The notes beneath the pieces are model-generated. The model was not told the origin of the DNA, did no database searches, and was given only the letters and a program-made list of their open reading frames with translations. The position numbers and the translations under genes were made by a program. Positions 15,001 through 20,643 of a stretch of DNA of 64,000 nt are shown in pieces. Each line of letters begins with the position of its first letter. The first letter of the stretch is position 1. The DNA comes from Polaribacter cellanae (GTDB taxonomy: Bacteria; Bacteroidota; Bacteroidia; Flavobacteriales; Flavobacteriaceae), in the NCBI RefSeq assembly GCF_017569185.1, contig NZ_CP071869.1:1726001-1790000 (forward strand), read 5' to 3'.

Positions 15001-18000
15001 CATCTTGGTCGTCTACTGCAACTGGTGGGTTATTACTAACCGTTAATGTTGCTGGTGGTGTTGATGGAATATCACAAGCATAATCTGTTTTAGAAACAAC
15101 TACTTGGTATTTATATCCGTTTTGTGTAGTTGTTAAATTAGAGATTGTTAACTCGTTTGTGGTTGCTCCTGAATAAATACCTCCATCTGTAATGTTTGTA
15201 AAGGTTGTTCCACCATCTGTACTTTGTTGCCATTGGAAAACAGAACCTGTAGAAACCACTTTAAATTTAGCTGAACCAGCAATAAAACCTGTTTGGTCTG
15301 ATGGTTGTGTACTTATTACAACTGGTGATCCTGCTGTAACTTTATTTGTTTTGTTTGGTTCTGCAAGAGTAGCTGTATAGGTGTGCCCTGATACTCTTCC
15401 GTTTGTTTCATAACCTGTACCAGCAACTTCGCCAGATTTTGTTGTGCTCTTTGTATAGCCTGCTTCTGTAACATCTGGACAAGAATCGTTGTCTGAATCT
15501 GTATCTTGATGATCTGGTTTACCATCATTATCTGTATCAAAAGTATCTACAATACCATCGTTATTGGTATCGTTCGCTGGAGTTACATCTTTGTAATTTG
15601 GAATACCATCATTATCTGAATCTGCATCTGGATTTACTCCACCTGGAGTTTCTGCAATGTCTAAAATCCCATCATTATCGTCATCTTCGTCTATAGCATC
15701 TGCAACACCATCTTTATCTGCATCTAAAATATCTCTAAAATCTACATCTCCTCCTGAAGCTAAATCGTTGTCTTCATCTAAAGTATTTGTTTGATTTCCA
15801 TTAACATCTGTATAATTATCTGCGGTTTCTACTGTATTGTCTAAACCATTTGTTCCAACAGTTCCGTTTGTAGTTCCATTGTTATTTGTGTCTTTAGAAA
15901 GATTTCCAAACTCTATAATGTCATTAATTAAATCATTATCTGAATCTAAATCTAAATAATCTGGATTGTCTGTACCATCTGTATTTACTGGAATGATTGC
16001 TGTTCCAGAATTTGTTGTATCGTAAGCATCATCTAAACCATCTTTATCTGTATCTGTAAAAGTTGCAGAAGGTGCTATATAACCAGCGGTTGTTTGTGCT
16101 TCAATATTATCTGGAATTGTGTCGTTGTCTGAATCTAAATCTAAATAATTTGGAATCGTATCTGTATCGCTATTTGTAATTGGTAATTTTGTACCAGCAG
16201 TAAAGCCAGAACTACCACTAGCATCTTGATCTACTGGATCTACTGCATCTGCCAAACCATCTGAATCTGCATCATTTGCAGTACCTGCACCAATATGTCC
16301 ATCTCCATCAGGATCTGTACCTCCAGCTTCAATTGCATCTACAATACCATCGTTGTCTGAATCAATATCAATAAAATCTTCAATTGTATCTCCATCTGTG
16401 TCTGGAATTGCTAAATTAGAAGTTTCAGCTATACCAGCAACAACTGTATCTGTAGAAACATCTAAAGGAATACCTTTTGTGTTTACATCTGTACTAGTTA
16501 AAGTTCCTGTTCCTGGTTGTCCATTTCCATCAGGGTCGTTTGTACCACCTGCTTCTGCGTAATCTGGAATACCATCGTTATCTGAATCTAAATCGAAATA
16601 ATTTGGAATACCATCTCCATCTGAATCAGAAACTCCTGTTCTTGGATTATTATCTCCATCTAGATTTAAATCTTCATCTGTATCTAATATTCCATCATTA
16701 TCGTCATCTAAATCTACAATATCATTAATTCCATCTCCATCATTATCTTGAGCTGATGCTTCTCTCCAATCTCTATTTCCACCTGGTGCTGCAGGATCAT
16801 CATCTGGATGTGTTTGAGGAGTTTGCCCTCCATTTGTTGCGTTATTTGCTGTTGATGTACCTGTAAGAACCTCATCAAAATCGTCATGTAAACCATCTCC
16901 ATCTACATCTACAAATTTTACAGGATCTACGATTCCGTTTGCGTCTGTATCTAAATTATTAGTAAGAACTATTGCTTTGTAAAATCCTTCATTAATATCA
17001 AAAATACCATCATTCTCTACATCTGTATCTGCGTAATCTGGTGCAGAACCTCCGTCTATATTTGTATAACCAACTGCCACACCTGCAGAATCTACATCAT
17101 AAGCATCATCTATACCATCGTTATCTGCATCCGTTCCTTTTGGAGCTACGTAAGACGCAGTTGCCTGACCTTCGATATTATCTATAATTCCATCATTATC
17201 AATATCGATATCTAAGTAGTTTTTTACACCATCTCCATCTCTGTCTTTGTTGAAACCAAAACTTCCTAAAATATTTCCTGCAGCATCTGGATCGTTTGTA
17301 TCTGCAAGACCATCTTTGTCTGCATCTGCAGGTTTTCCAGTGCCCACAATACCATTGTTGTCTCCATCTATAACTTGGAAGTTTCCTTCAAATGTATCTG
17401 GTAGACCATCTCCATCTGAATCTAAGTCTAAATAGTTAGGAATGGCATCAGCATCTGAATTTAAGAAAGTTGGAAATGTTGCTAGTGTTGGAGCTGATAT
17501 TCTATCGTCCCAACCATTATTATCTACATCTACAAAACCATCTATAATACCATCATTTGTAGTGTCGTTAAAAGTTGCGTTATTTGAAAATGCTTCTTCT
17601 GTATCTGAAATACCATCATTATCTGAATCTCTATCTAATGAGTTAATTAATGTTGATACAATATCTGAAGAGGCATCTGTATTTCTTGGAGCTGTTGCTA
17701 CAATACCACTTTCTGGTGTCGTTTCTAAAGCATTTCCAAATCCATTTGCACCTACCAATGCTGGTGTTGCTGAAGCATCTGCAATACCATCGTTATTCGC
17801 ATCTGTATAACCTGCTTCTAAAACATCTGGAATTGCATCGTTATCTGAATCTAAATCTAAATGGTTTGGAATTCCATCGCCATCGAAATCGAACTGTGCT
17901 GTACCTCCAGGGAAATCTGCATCTAAATAATTTAGTATTCCATCTCCATCTGCATCTGCAGTTGGGTCTGTTCCTTGTCCTTCAACAACATCTAAAATAC

Positions 18001-20626
18001 CATCGTTGTCTGAATCTAAATCTATTTTATCTGCTACTCCATCATTATCTGAATCTGGGTCTATTGTAATTGTTAATGTTGTTGAAACAATTGCTGGTGC
18101 AGTTGCATCATCGTCTGTTGCAGAATATGTTGCTACTGGTACTGCTCCTGTATAATTTGCTTCTGGAACAAATTCGTAGCTACCATTTGCATTAATTTTT
18201 AATGTACCAACCCCTACAATTGTAGCTGTGTTGGTAGCTGTTTTAGTTGCTGTATTATCTGCTGTATAAACTGTTGTACTTCCTGCTATTGTAAAACTTA
18301 CAACTCTTAGAGTTGTTCCTGTATCTACATCAGTATCATTACTTAAAACTCCATTTGGTACTGCAACTGTTAAAGTTGTATTTTCTGTTGTTGAATTTAC
18401 ATCTGCAACTAAAGTAGGTGCATCATTTACTGGTGTAATTGTAAAGCCTAAAGTTGCTTGGTTTGAAGCAAAACCACTATTATCTTTAATTGTGTACTTA
18501 ATATCTGCACTTCCATTAAAGTTTGCTTCTGGTGTAAAAACCACAGTCCCTGCAGCATCTACTGTATAAGTTCCTTTTCCTGTAATTACTAATGGTGTTC
18601 CTGTTTTACCAGTGTTCGCAGCATTTGTTGGATCTATTAAAGTTATTGTTGATGGAACTACATTTCCATCTTCATCTGTATCATTTCCACCAATTGTTGT
18701 TAATGTTATTGGATTGTCTTCTAAAGCTGTTCCAGATTCGCCAACTGCAACTGGTAAATCGTTTACTGCATTAACTGTAATATCTCCAGTTCCTGTTACT
18801 GCTGGTGCAATACCATCTGAAACTGTATATGTAAAATCTCCTGGGTCTGCAGCACCATCGTAACTTGTTGGTGCATCGTATTTTAAACCCGCAACTTCTG
18901 CTGGAGTTAAAGTAGCTCCATTTGTTACTACTGTATTGTCTGCTTTTTTAACAATTCCTAAAGTTGGTAAACCTGTAACTGTAATTGTTAGTGTGTTTCC
19001 ATCTGGATCTGTTGGAGCTGTTAGCCCTAAAGATGTTCCTGTACTTTCTTCGTCTACTGTAATTGCATTACTACTTGCAACTGGCGGATCGTTTGTAAAT
19101 GTTGTTAATGTTCCTGCACTTGAGGTAACTGGACAAACATAATCTGCTTTAGAAACAATTACTCTAAACTTACTATTGTTTTGTGCGGCTGTTACTCCTG
19201 TAATTGTTAATGTATTTGTTGTTGCTCCACTGTAAACGCCTCCATTTAAAATAGTATTATATGTAGTACCTCCATCTGTACTTGATTCCCATTTAAAAAC
19301 TGTACCATCTGTAGTTACTGGAAAAGTAGTTGTTCCGCCAACAATTATATTTCTATTTGGTGGTTGTGCTGTTATTGTGGGTGGTGTTCCTGCTGATGAA
19401 ACGTTAGAATTTGTTCCTGTATATGCTGTGGTAACTCCTGTTACTTTACCATCTGTAGCATTGTAACCTGTTCCACTAACTTCTCCTGCTTTTGTAGCAC
19501 TTTCTTTATGACCTGCTTCAATAACATCGTTACAACCATCGCCATCTGAATCTGTATCGAATTGGTCTATTTTTCCATCTTGATCGATATCGTATTTATC
19601 TGCGATATTATCTCCATTACCATCTACAAATCCTGGTAAAGCTGGGTCTTTATAATCTAAAACTCCATTATTATTTACATCTACAAATGGATCTCCACTT
19701 GTAGCATTTTCTGCGGTGTCTAAAATTCCATCATTATCATCATCTAAGTCACAACCATCTGCTACTCCATCGTTATCATTATCTGCATTATCGTCGAAAC
19801 CATTACATTTGTCAACTGAATCTAAAACTCCATCTTTGTCTGTGTCTCCATCTACTTTAACTTTTACAGTTGCAGTATCACAATTTGTTGTATTTGCTTT
19901 TTCACAAATTTTATAGGTAATTGTATAGGTTCCTGTTGCAGAATTGGCTGGTACACTAATATTTCCATTTGCATCTACAGTAACTCCTGTTAAACCTCCA
20001 TTATTTTCTATTGTAATATTAATGGCTGTATCTGTAACAGCAACACTATTTAATAAATCGTTTGTTGTTATATCACCAGATGATGGGTTTCCTGTAATAC
20101 CATTAATTGCTGTTGCCGAAAAGTCATCATTTACAGCATCTATATCGTTTATTGCAATTACACTTGCAAAAGAAATATCGTCTTCATGTACATTTTCTGT
20201 ATGTGTAAAAGTTGGAGCTGTTGGCAACTCTGTAGCGTTTAAAGAGAATGTATTCTCTACTTTTGTAGCTGTAATATTTGCTGCTGTAACTGTGTGTGTT
20301 CCTTTATAAATCCAACATTCGTTTGGGTCTAAAATAGAATTATTATTTATGTCTCCACCACTTTGCAGAGTCATTGTTGTTCCTAAAGAAGAAGTAAATG
20401 TTACTGCATTTAGTGCTGTACCACCAGAATTAATAACAGATGCTGTATACTCTATGGTATCTCCAGCATCATCACTACCATTTGGTGTTGTTGCATTTAC
20501 AATAATTTTTACACCTTGGGCGTAAGAAAAACTCGATAAAAGCCCAATTATTAAAACAAGTAAAAGTTTTCTTGCCTTTTTCTGGACTTTTCCATTTAAG
20601 TTGAAAATTGTGTACATTTTTTTCAT
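1..20626 (-). CDS. Giant SprB-like surface adhesin, TSP3 and cadherin-like repeats (3' end outside window)
   Basis: One frame stays open from the ATG at 20626 to the left edge, at least 6,875 codons; the C-terminus is not in the window. A signal peptide (about residues 1-36, ending SYA/Q) marks export. Domain order, approximate residues: DUF11-like 37-125; Ig-like 160-255; TSP3 calcium-binding repeats (DxDxDGxxD) 262-375; an SprB-type Ig repeat containing WESSTDGGTTY near 420-500; three cadherin-like repeats 515-855; a long TSP3 block 855-1715; an Ig repeat with WQQSTDGGTTF 1775-1850; about 40 or more cadherin-like repeats of about 100 aa (VNDAPVA.. NDTDVD.. GSYTFVP.. NFNG) 1860-6400; TSP3 again 6400-6785; then a new domain. 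In the family such proteins are type IX-secreted adhesins or gliding filaments with a C-terminal sorting domain; that domain must lie beyond the edge. It starts 17 bp after the preceding gene, so co-transcription is likely. The function is inferred from architecture only. Confidence 0.9.
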   Translation of the reverse strand, partial: MKKMYTIFNLNGKVQKKARKLLLVLIIGLLSSFSYAQGVKIIVNATTPNGSDDAGDTIEYTASVINSGGTALNAVTFTSSLGTTMTLQSGGDINNNSILDPNECWIYKGTHTVTAANITATKVENTFSLNATELPTAPTFTHTENVHEDDISFASVIAINDIDAVNDDFSATAINGITGNPSSGDITTNDLLNSVAVTDTAINITIENNGGLTGVTVDANGNISVPANSATGTYTITYKICEKANTTNCDTATVKVKVDGDTDKDGVLDSVDKCNGFDDNADNDNDGVADGCDLDDDNDGILDTAENATSGDPFVDVNNNGVLDYKDPALPGFVDGNGDNIADKYDIDQDGKIDQFDTDSDGDGCNDVIEAGHKESATKAGEVSGTGYNATDGKVTGVTTAYTGTNSNVSSAGTPPTITAQPPNRNIIVGGTTTFPVTTDGTVFKWESSTDGGTTYNTILNGGVYSGATTNTLTITGVTAAQNNSKFRVIVSKADYVCPVTSSAGTLTTFTNDPPVASSNAITVDEESTGTSLGLTAPTDPDGNTLTITVTGLPTLGIVKKADNTVVTNGATLTPAEVAGLKYDAPTSYDGAADPGDFTYTVSDGIAPAVTGTGDITVNAVNDLPVAVGESGTALEDNPITLTTIGGNDTDEDGNVVPSTITLIDPTNAANTGKTGTPLVITGKGTYTVDAAGTVVFTPEANFNGSADIKYTIKDNSGFASNQATLGFTITPVNDAPTLVADVNSTTENTTLTVAVPNGVLSNDTDVDTGTTLRVVSFTIAGSTTVYTADNTATKTATNTATIVGVGTLKINANGSYEFVPEANYTGAVPVATYSATDDDATAPAIVSTTLTITIDPDSDNDGVADKIDLDSDNDGILDVVEGQGTDPTADADGDGILNYLDADFPGGTAQFDFDGDGIPNHLDLDSDNDAIPDVLEAGYTDANNDGIADASATPALVGANGFGNALETTPESGIVATAPRNTDASSDIVSTLINSLDRDSDNDGISDTEEAFSNNATFNDTTNDGIIDGFVDVDNNGWDDRISAPTLATFPTFLNSDADAIPNYLDLDSDGDGLPDTFEGNFQVIDGDNNGIVGTGKPADADKDGLADTNDPDAAGNILGSFGFNKDRDGDGVKNYLDIDIDNDGIIDNIEGQATASYVAPKGTDADNDGIDDAYDVDSAGVAVGYTNIDGGSAPDYADTDVENDGIFDINEGFYKAIVLTNNLDTDANGIVDPVKFVDVDGDGLHDDFDEVLTGTSTANNATNGGQTPQTHPDDDPAAPGGNRDWREASAQDNDGDGINDIVDLDDDNDGILDTDEDLNLDGDNNPRTGVSDSDGDGIPNYFDLDSDNDGIPDYAEAGGTNDPDGNGQPGTGTLTSTDVNTKGIPLDVSTDTVVAGIAETSNLAIPDTDGDTIEDFIDIDSDNDGIVDAIEAGGTDPDGDGHIGAGTANDADSDGLADAVDPVDQDASGSSGFTAGTKLPITNSDTDTIPNYLDLDSDNDTIPDNIEAQTTAGYIAPSATFTDTDKDGLDDAYDTTNSGTAIIPVNTDGTDNPDYLDLDSDNDLINDIIEFGNLSKDTNNNGTTNGTVGTNGLDNTVETADNYTDVNGNQTNTLDEDNDLASGGDVDFRDILDADKDGVADAIDEDDDNDGILDIAETPGGVNPDADSDNDGIPNYKDVTPANDTNNDGIVDTFDTDNDGKPDHQDTDSDNDSCPDVTEAGYTKSTTKSGEVAGTGYETNGRVSGHTYTATLAEPNKTNKVTAGSPVVISTQPSDQTGFIAGSAKFKVVSTGSVFQWQQSTDGGTTFTNITDGGIYSGATTNELTISNLTTTQNGYKYQVVVSKTDYACDIPSTPPATLTVSNNPPVAVDDQDGTNPFTTNEDVAITIPTIAANDTDVEDTTPDASTITLIDPNNASNTGKTGTPLVIANVGSYTVDPLGNVKFTPVLNFNGDADIKYTIKDSSNNTSNQANIDIAVTDVNDAPVANNDSSTGLEGAAQTITSIGANDTDVDGTIDSTTITLIDPSNPSNTGKIGVPLVIANVGTYSVNGSESGTVTFTPFSENFNGSADIKYTIKDNDGLVSNQATLDITVTPVNDAPVAQPDSVTSPEDVTLNVATADGLLKNDSDVDANPLSVTKFVVGGTTVTVDPTSGGSTTIAGKGTLTVNKDGSYTFVPVANFNGTVPQVTYTVSDGINSVNSTLDITISPVNDNPDAVDDYYTTDEDTSVTLFPLTGDSNVDGDAFRITNINGTPLVSVQTITVPNGVVNRTVTGELIFTPTANYNGSSTFPYTITSNRTGRTDIANQIITINAVNDSPVAVNDTGTVNEDTTLTVAKADGLIDKNDSDVDGDALNVTQFVVGGTRVTVTPTTPGVRAIPNVGSITVNTDGSYSFVPVADFNGVVPEITYTISDGTNTNNAKLNITVTPVNDDPVLVADTNSTNEDVTLTVTGANGVLKNDTDVDAGTTLTVSSFTIPVIVGSTNAGDPAVTIPNVGTFQMNADGGYVFAPAKDYVGEVPVITYTATDGASPKTSTLTITIVPQNDAPVAVNDTGSVNEDTTLTVAKANGLIDKNDSDVDGDALNVTQFVVAGTTVAVTPTTPGVRTIPNVGTITINTDGSYSFVPVADFNGNVPEITYTISDGTNTGNAKLNITVNPVNDVPIARPDTKSINEDTVLIVAKADGLIDANDEDVDGDILRVMQFIIDGGSSTTLNQGETKNNIISGVGRITISSDGSYNFIPLLNFNGNVPTITYRITDGPNIVNSTLNITVNPVNDAPVARPDTKSIDEDTTLTVSKSNGLIDVNDEDVDGDTLNVTQFVVDGTTITVSPTTPGVRAIPNVGTITINTDGSYSFVPFTNFNGNVPEITYTISDGTNTDNAKLNITVTAVNDNPVLAADTNSTNEDVTLTVTGANGVLKNDTDVDAGTTLTVSSFTIAGVSGSTNAGDPAVTIPNVGTFQMNADGGYVFAPAKDYVGAVPVITYTATDGVSPQTSTLTITIVPQNDAPVAVDDTATVNEDTTLTVAKANGLIDKNDSDVDGDALNVTQFVVGGTTVAVTPTTPGVRAIPNVGTITINTDGSYSFVPVADFNGNVPEITYTISDGTNTGNAKLNVTVSPVNDNPVATNDTTGTDPGVAIDIPVLTNDNDLDGDVITVSSITAQPSNGTATINSNGTIKYTPNAGFNNGTDSFTYEISDGNGGTDTAVVNVTVPISPFPPVANPDTNSVNEDTTLTVTAANGILKNDTDGNLDALKVVNYTIAGIPGTKTLGTVTSIPNVGSIKINEDGSYEFIPVANFNGAIPEITYTVTDSSGLTTDDTSTLNITVNPTNDTPVAVADTNSTAEDIKLTVSAANGVLKNDSDLDGDAISVKEFKINGTTVTAGTAVTLTEGVFTLLSDGSYTFTPAKDFNGNVPEVTYTMTDGTVDVDATLNISVTPVNDPPVAVDNLGNVANEDNPVTITAIGTNDTDDGTIDPSTVRLIDPNNPSNFGNSSTPLVISGVGTYTVNANGDVVFTPVANFNGSANIKYTIKDNDGVTSLNQGTIGITITPTNDVPVAVADTNTVDEEATLTVTAANGVLKNDTDIDGNPLTVTQITIGGTSYPAGTTATITEGTLVVKSDGSYTFTPAGDFNGDIPQVTYTVSDGTTTTTATLDIKVNPVNDRPVASPDTNTTNEDILLTVTAVNGILTNDLDVDNDPLTVTGYTVNGATRTIGIDVVLTEGTLKINADGSYTFQPALNFNGDVPQVTYTVSDGNLSATSTLDIKVNPINDAPTAVPDTNTVAEDVTLTVTAANGVLKNDSDIDMDGLTVTKFTVGGTTYNAGDTVPLTEGSLKLNSDGSYSFTPAANFNGTVPTITYIVSDGTNTSNTTLKITVTPVNDAPDLVADTNTTIEDTQLTVTAANGVLKNDTDKENNTISVTKFTVSGTDFTAGATATLTEGTLKLNADGGYVFKPAPNFNGSYPQVIYTATDGTDTATSTLNLTVTPVNDSPVALTDINSTNEDTPLNVTATNGLLKNDTDPENDPLTVTQFTVGGNTFTVGTTATITEGVIKINSDGSYTFTPATNYNGPVPVINYTITDGTNTANSTLKLTVNAVNDAPTAVADTNTTTEDVTLTVAPANGVLKNDSDLDGNAINVTGFEVGGNSYLAGETATTAAGTIKLDSNGGYTYVPANNFNGAVPQVTYTITDGSLTATTTLDITVTPVNDAPVATPDTNSTNEDVTLNVPAATGLLNNDSDPEGNAISVTKFTINGTVYTAGTSATITEGVIKVNADGSYSFTPALNYNGAVPVVNYTISDGSSTANSTLTLTINPINDAPTAVADTNTTPEDVTLTVTGANGVLKNDSDIDGNTITVSQFEVGGTTVTAGNPTTITEGTITVNTDGGYVFVPTANFNGTVPTITYTVSDGTTDVATATLIITVTPTNDTPTLVVDTNTTPEDTALSVNAASGVLSNDTDIDGDTVTVSKFTVGGTTYNAGQTATIPSGTIKLNADGSYNYTPVLNFNGTVPTITYTVTDGSNTANSTLKITVTPVNDNPVAVDDTSATDPGVAVNIPVLTNDSDLDGDMLSISTITVGPTKGTAVINDNGTPGDTSDDVVRYTPQAGFNNGTDTFTYQISDGNGGLDTAVVTITVPQSAFSPVANPDTNVTDEEVTLTVANGNAKSLIKNDTDANLDPITVIQFVAAGTIYNAGDTANLTEGDLTINAGGGYVFVPKPNFNGVVPAVNYTITDSQGTPNASSTLTITVNPINDTPVANPDVKTTLEDTTLTVNTANGLLDNDTDIDGDALSVKEFKIGATTYAVGVAVNLPEGSLTISSDGSYTFVPAPDSTANLPQVTYTITDGIIDTVTSTLDISVTGVNDAPVAVDDLGNTTNEDTDKIVTTIGTNDTDDGAVDVATITLIDPSNPANTGKTGTPLVITGVGTYTVDNLGNVTFNPTENYNGPANVNYTVKDNDPTTPLTSNVATIAITVTSVNDIPVVQNETDTTAEDTQLVVSGTSTDRLLNNDTDVDGDPLTITTFTINGDATVYNAGTTATLTEGTLKLFADGGYVFTPASNFNGTVPQVTYNVTDGKVVTPIAGTLDITVTPINDAPIAVNDSGNITNEDTDKIVATIVGNDTDDVGIDVATVTLIDPKNPSNTGKTGTPLIIPGVGTYTVDNLGNVTFKPIPNYNGSANVNYTVKDNDPTTPLTSNVATIEITVTSVNDVPVVQNETNTTPEDTQLVVSTANGLLNNDSDPDGDPLTISTFVAEGTTYNAGNTAVLNNGTLKMNSDGSYIFTPNEDFNGAIPKVTYNVTDGTDTVVGELDITVSSVNDAPLAVDDLGNTTNEDTNLLVATIGGNDTDDSGINPATVTLIDPKTPSNTGNTTTPLVIPGVGTYTVDNLGNVTFKPVPNYNGSANVNYTVKDNDPTTPLTSNVAKIGITVTAVNDAPIVANETTTNLIFEDIPYTESTATGLLINDSDTDGDPLSISTYIVDGKTYNAGQSANLTQGTLKINTDGSYTFTSALNYFGSVPPITYNVSDGTTTTPASLTIAVVPVNDPPIAVTDKNTTNEDTILTVSQANGILTNDSDIENDALTVTALTVNGNPATVGSPINLTEGVLTIQSNGSYVFTPTANFNGTVPTVTYTVSDGTDTTTSTLKITVLPINDVPIAVADTNTTPEDVAITVNVTNGLLKNDSDPENNSLTVTRFTVGGTTYLAGNTVTLTEGSLVINSNGSYTFTPALNYNGTVPTVSYTLSDGTNTANSTLDITVTPVNDAPVATDDISSTDPGVSVIIPVLPNDKDLDGNTLTISSIVTQPGNGTVTINADGTITYTPTPGFNTGTDVFVYQVCDGNGLCDTATVSVKVPKSLLPPIANPDVRFTSEDVTLTVATANGLLNNDTDANPGETLTVTKFQIKGTNYNPGDTATITEGTITINANGSYTYVPAANYNGSVPVVNYTISDGTGTATASSTLTITVTGINDTPVANPDMNTTPEDTQLSVSAANGLINNDTDPDGTPLTLTQFVVKGITSTAGATVTLTEGSLTVNGDGSYTFNPAKDYVGTLPQVTYTVTDGVENVTSTLDITVTGVNDAPIVVDDSVTTAEDTPVTISNITGNDTDDNTVDPSTVTLIDPNNPSNTGNSNTPLVVTGVGTYTVDNSGNVTFTPDPNFNGSADINYTVKDNDGLITKTPAKISITVTPVNDTPSAVADINTTIEDTPLMVSSANGVLSNDSDVEGTLLTVLEFTINGTGYPAGTIATITEGTLVINSDGSYTYTPALDYVGAVPQVTYTVSDGVNNTSTTLNITVTGQNDAPVAVNDSSTTIQNNPVTIPTIGGNDTDTDGTVDVSTVELIDPKNPTNKGNSTTPLVISGEGTYTVDNLGNVTFTPLPEFTGDSKVNYTVKDNDGLVSNVAEVKVTVQSDNDGDGIIDTVDLDDDNDGIPDTVENGGDDPLKDTDNDGIPDYKDTDNITTDKNNDGIDDKYDSDGDGIIDQFDTDGDNDGIPDLVEGGGTDTDGNGKVDNFTDTNKDGLDDNIATTPLTTPDTDGDGVPNYQDIDSDNDGIIDNIEGQNPANYISPSGNDTDKDGIDDAYDTDCTPCGSVTGSPINTPENSDSDAIPNYLDIDADNDGIVDNIEWQATSGYIAPGVDTDGNGLADVYETMPGSGIPISNPVNTDGTDTPDYTDTDSDGDGVLDTVEAYDTNGDNVAEIVASGIDTDKDGLDDAFDLNANGPADSGAASNNNQDVTKFPNDQDPGTAEVDFRDKVTFGVLVDTDGDGITDNIDIDDDNDGIIDVVESLGFTPSGNANSSNCILPNVSFKNPVYITGTGVTGSGSIGAKYRFEDVIDVTGFGGTGGILDAIVEITDIQGGASLISIDNSTTGNPDAWQPEY

Positions 20627-20643
20627 CTTTATTCTTTTACTTG

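Noticed and set aside
1440..15060. Regular approximately 300-bp periodicity that could suggest a CRISPR or satellite array
   Set aside because: The unit is in frame, codes for cadherin-like domains, and has no short conserved repeat with unique spacers.
447..20309. Many plus-strand frames of 60-180 codons within the first 20 kb
   Set aside because: They lie opposite the giant minus-strand gene, repeat with its period and have low-complexity Ser/Val/Pro-rich translations; they are shadows of the repeats.
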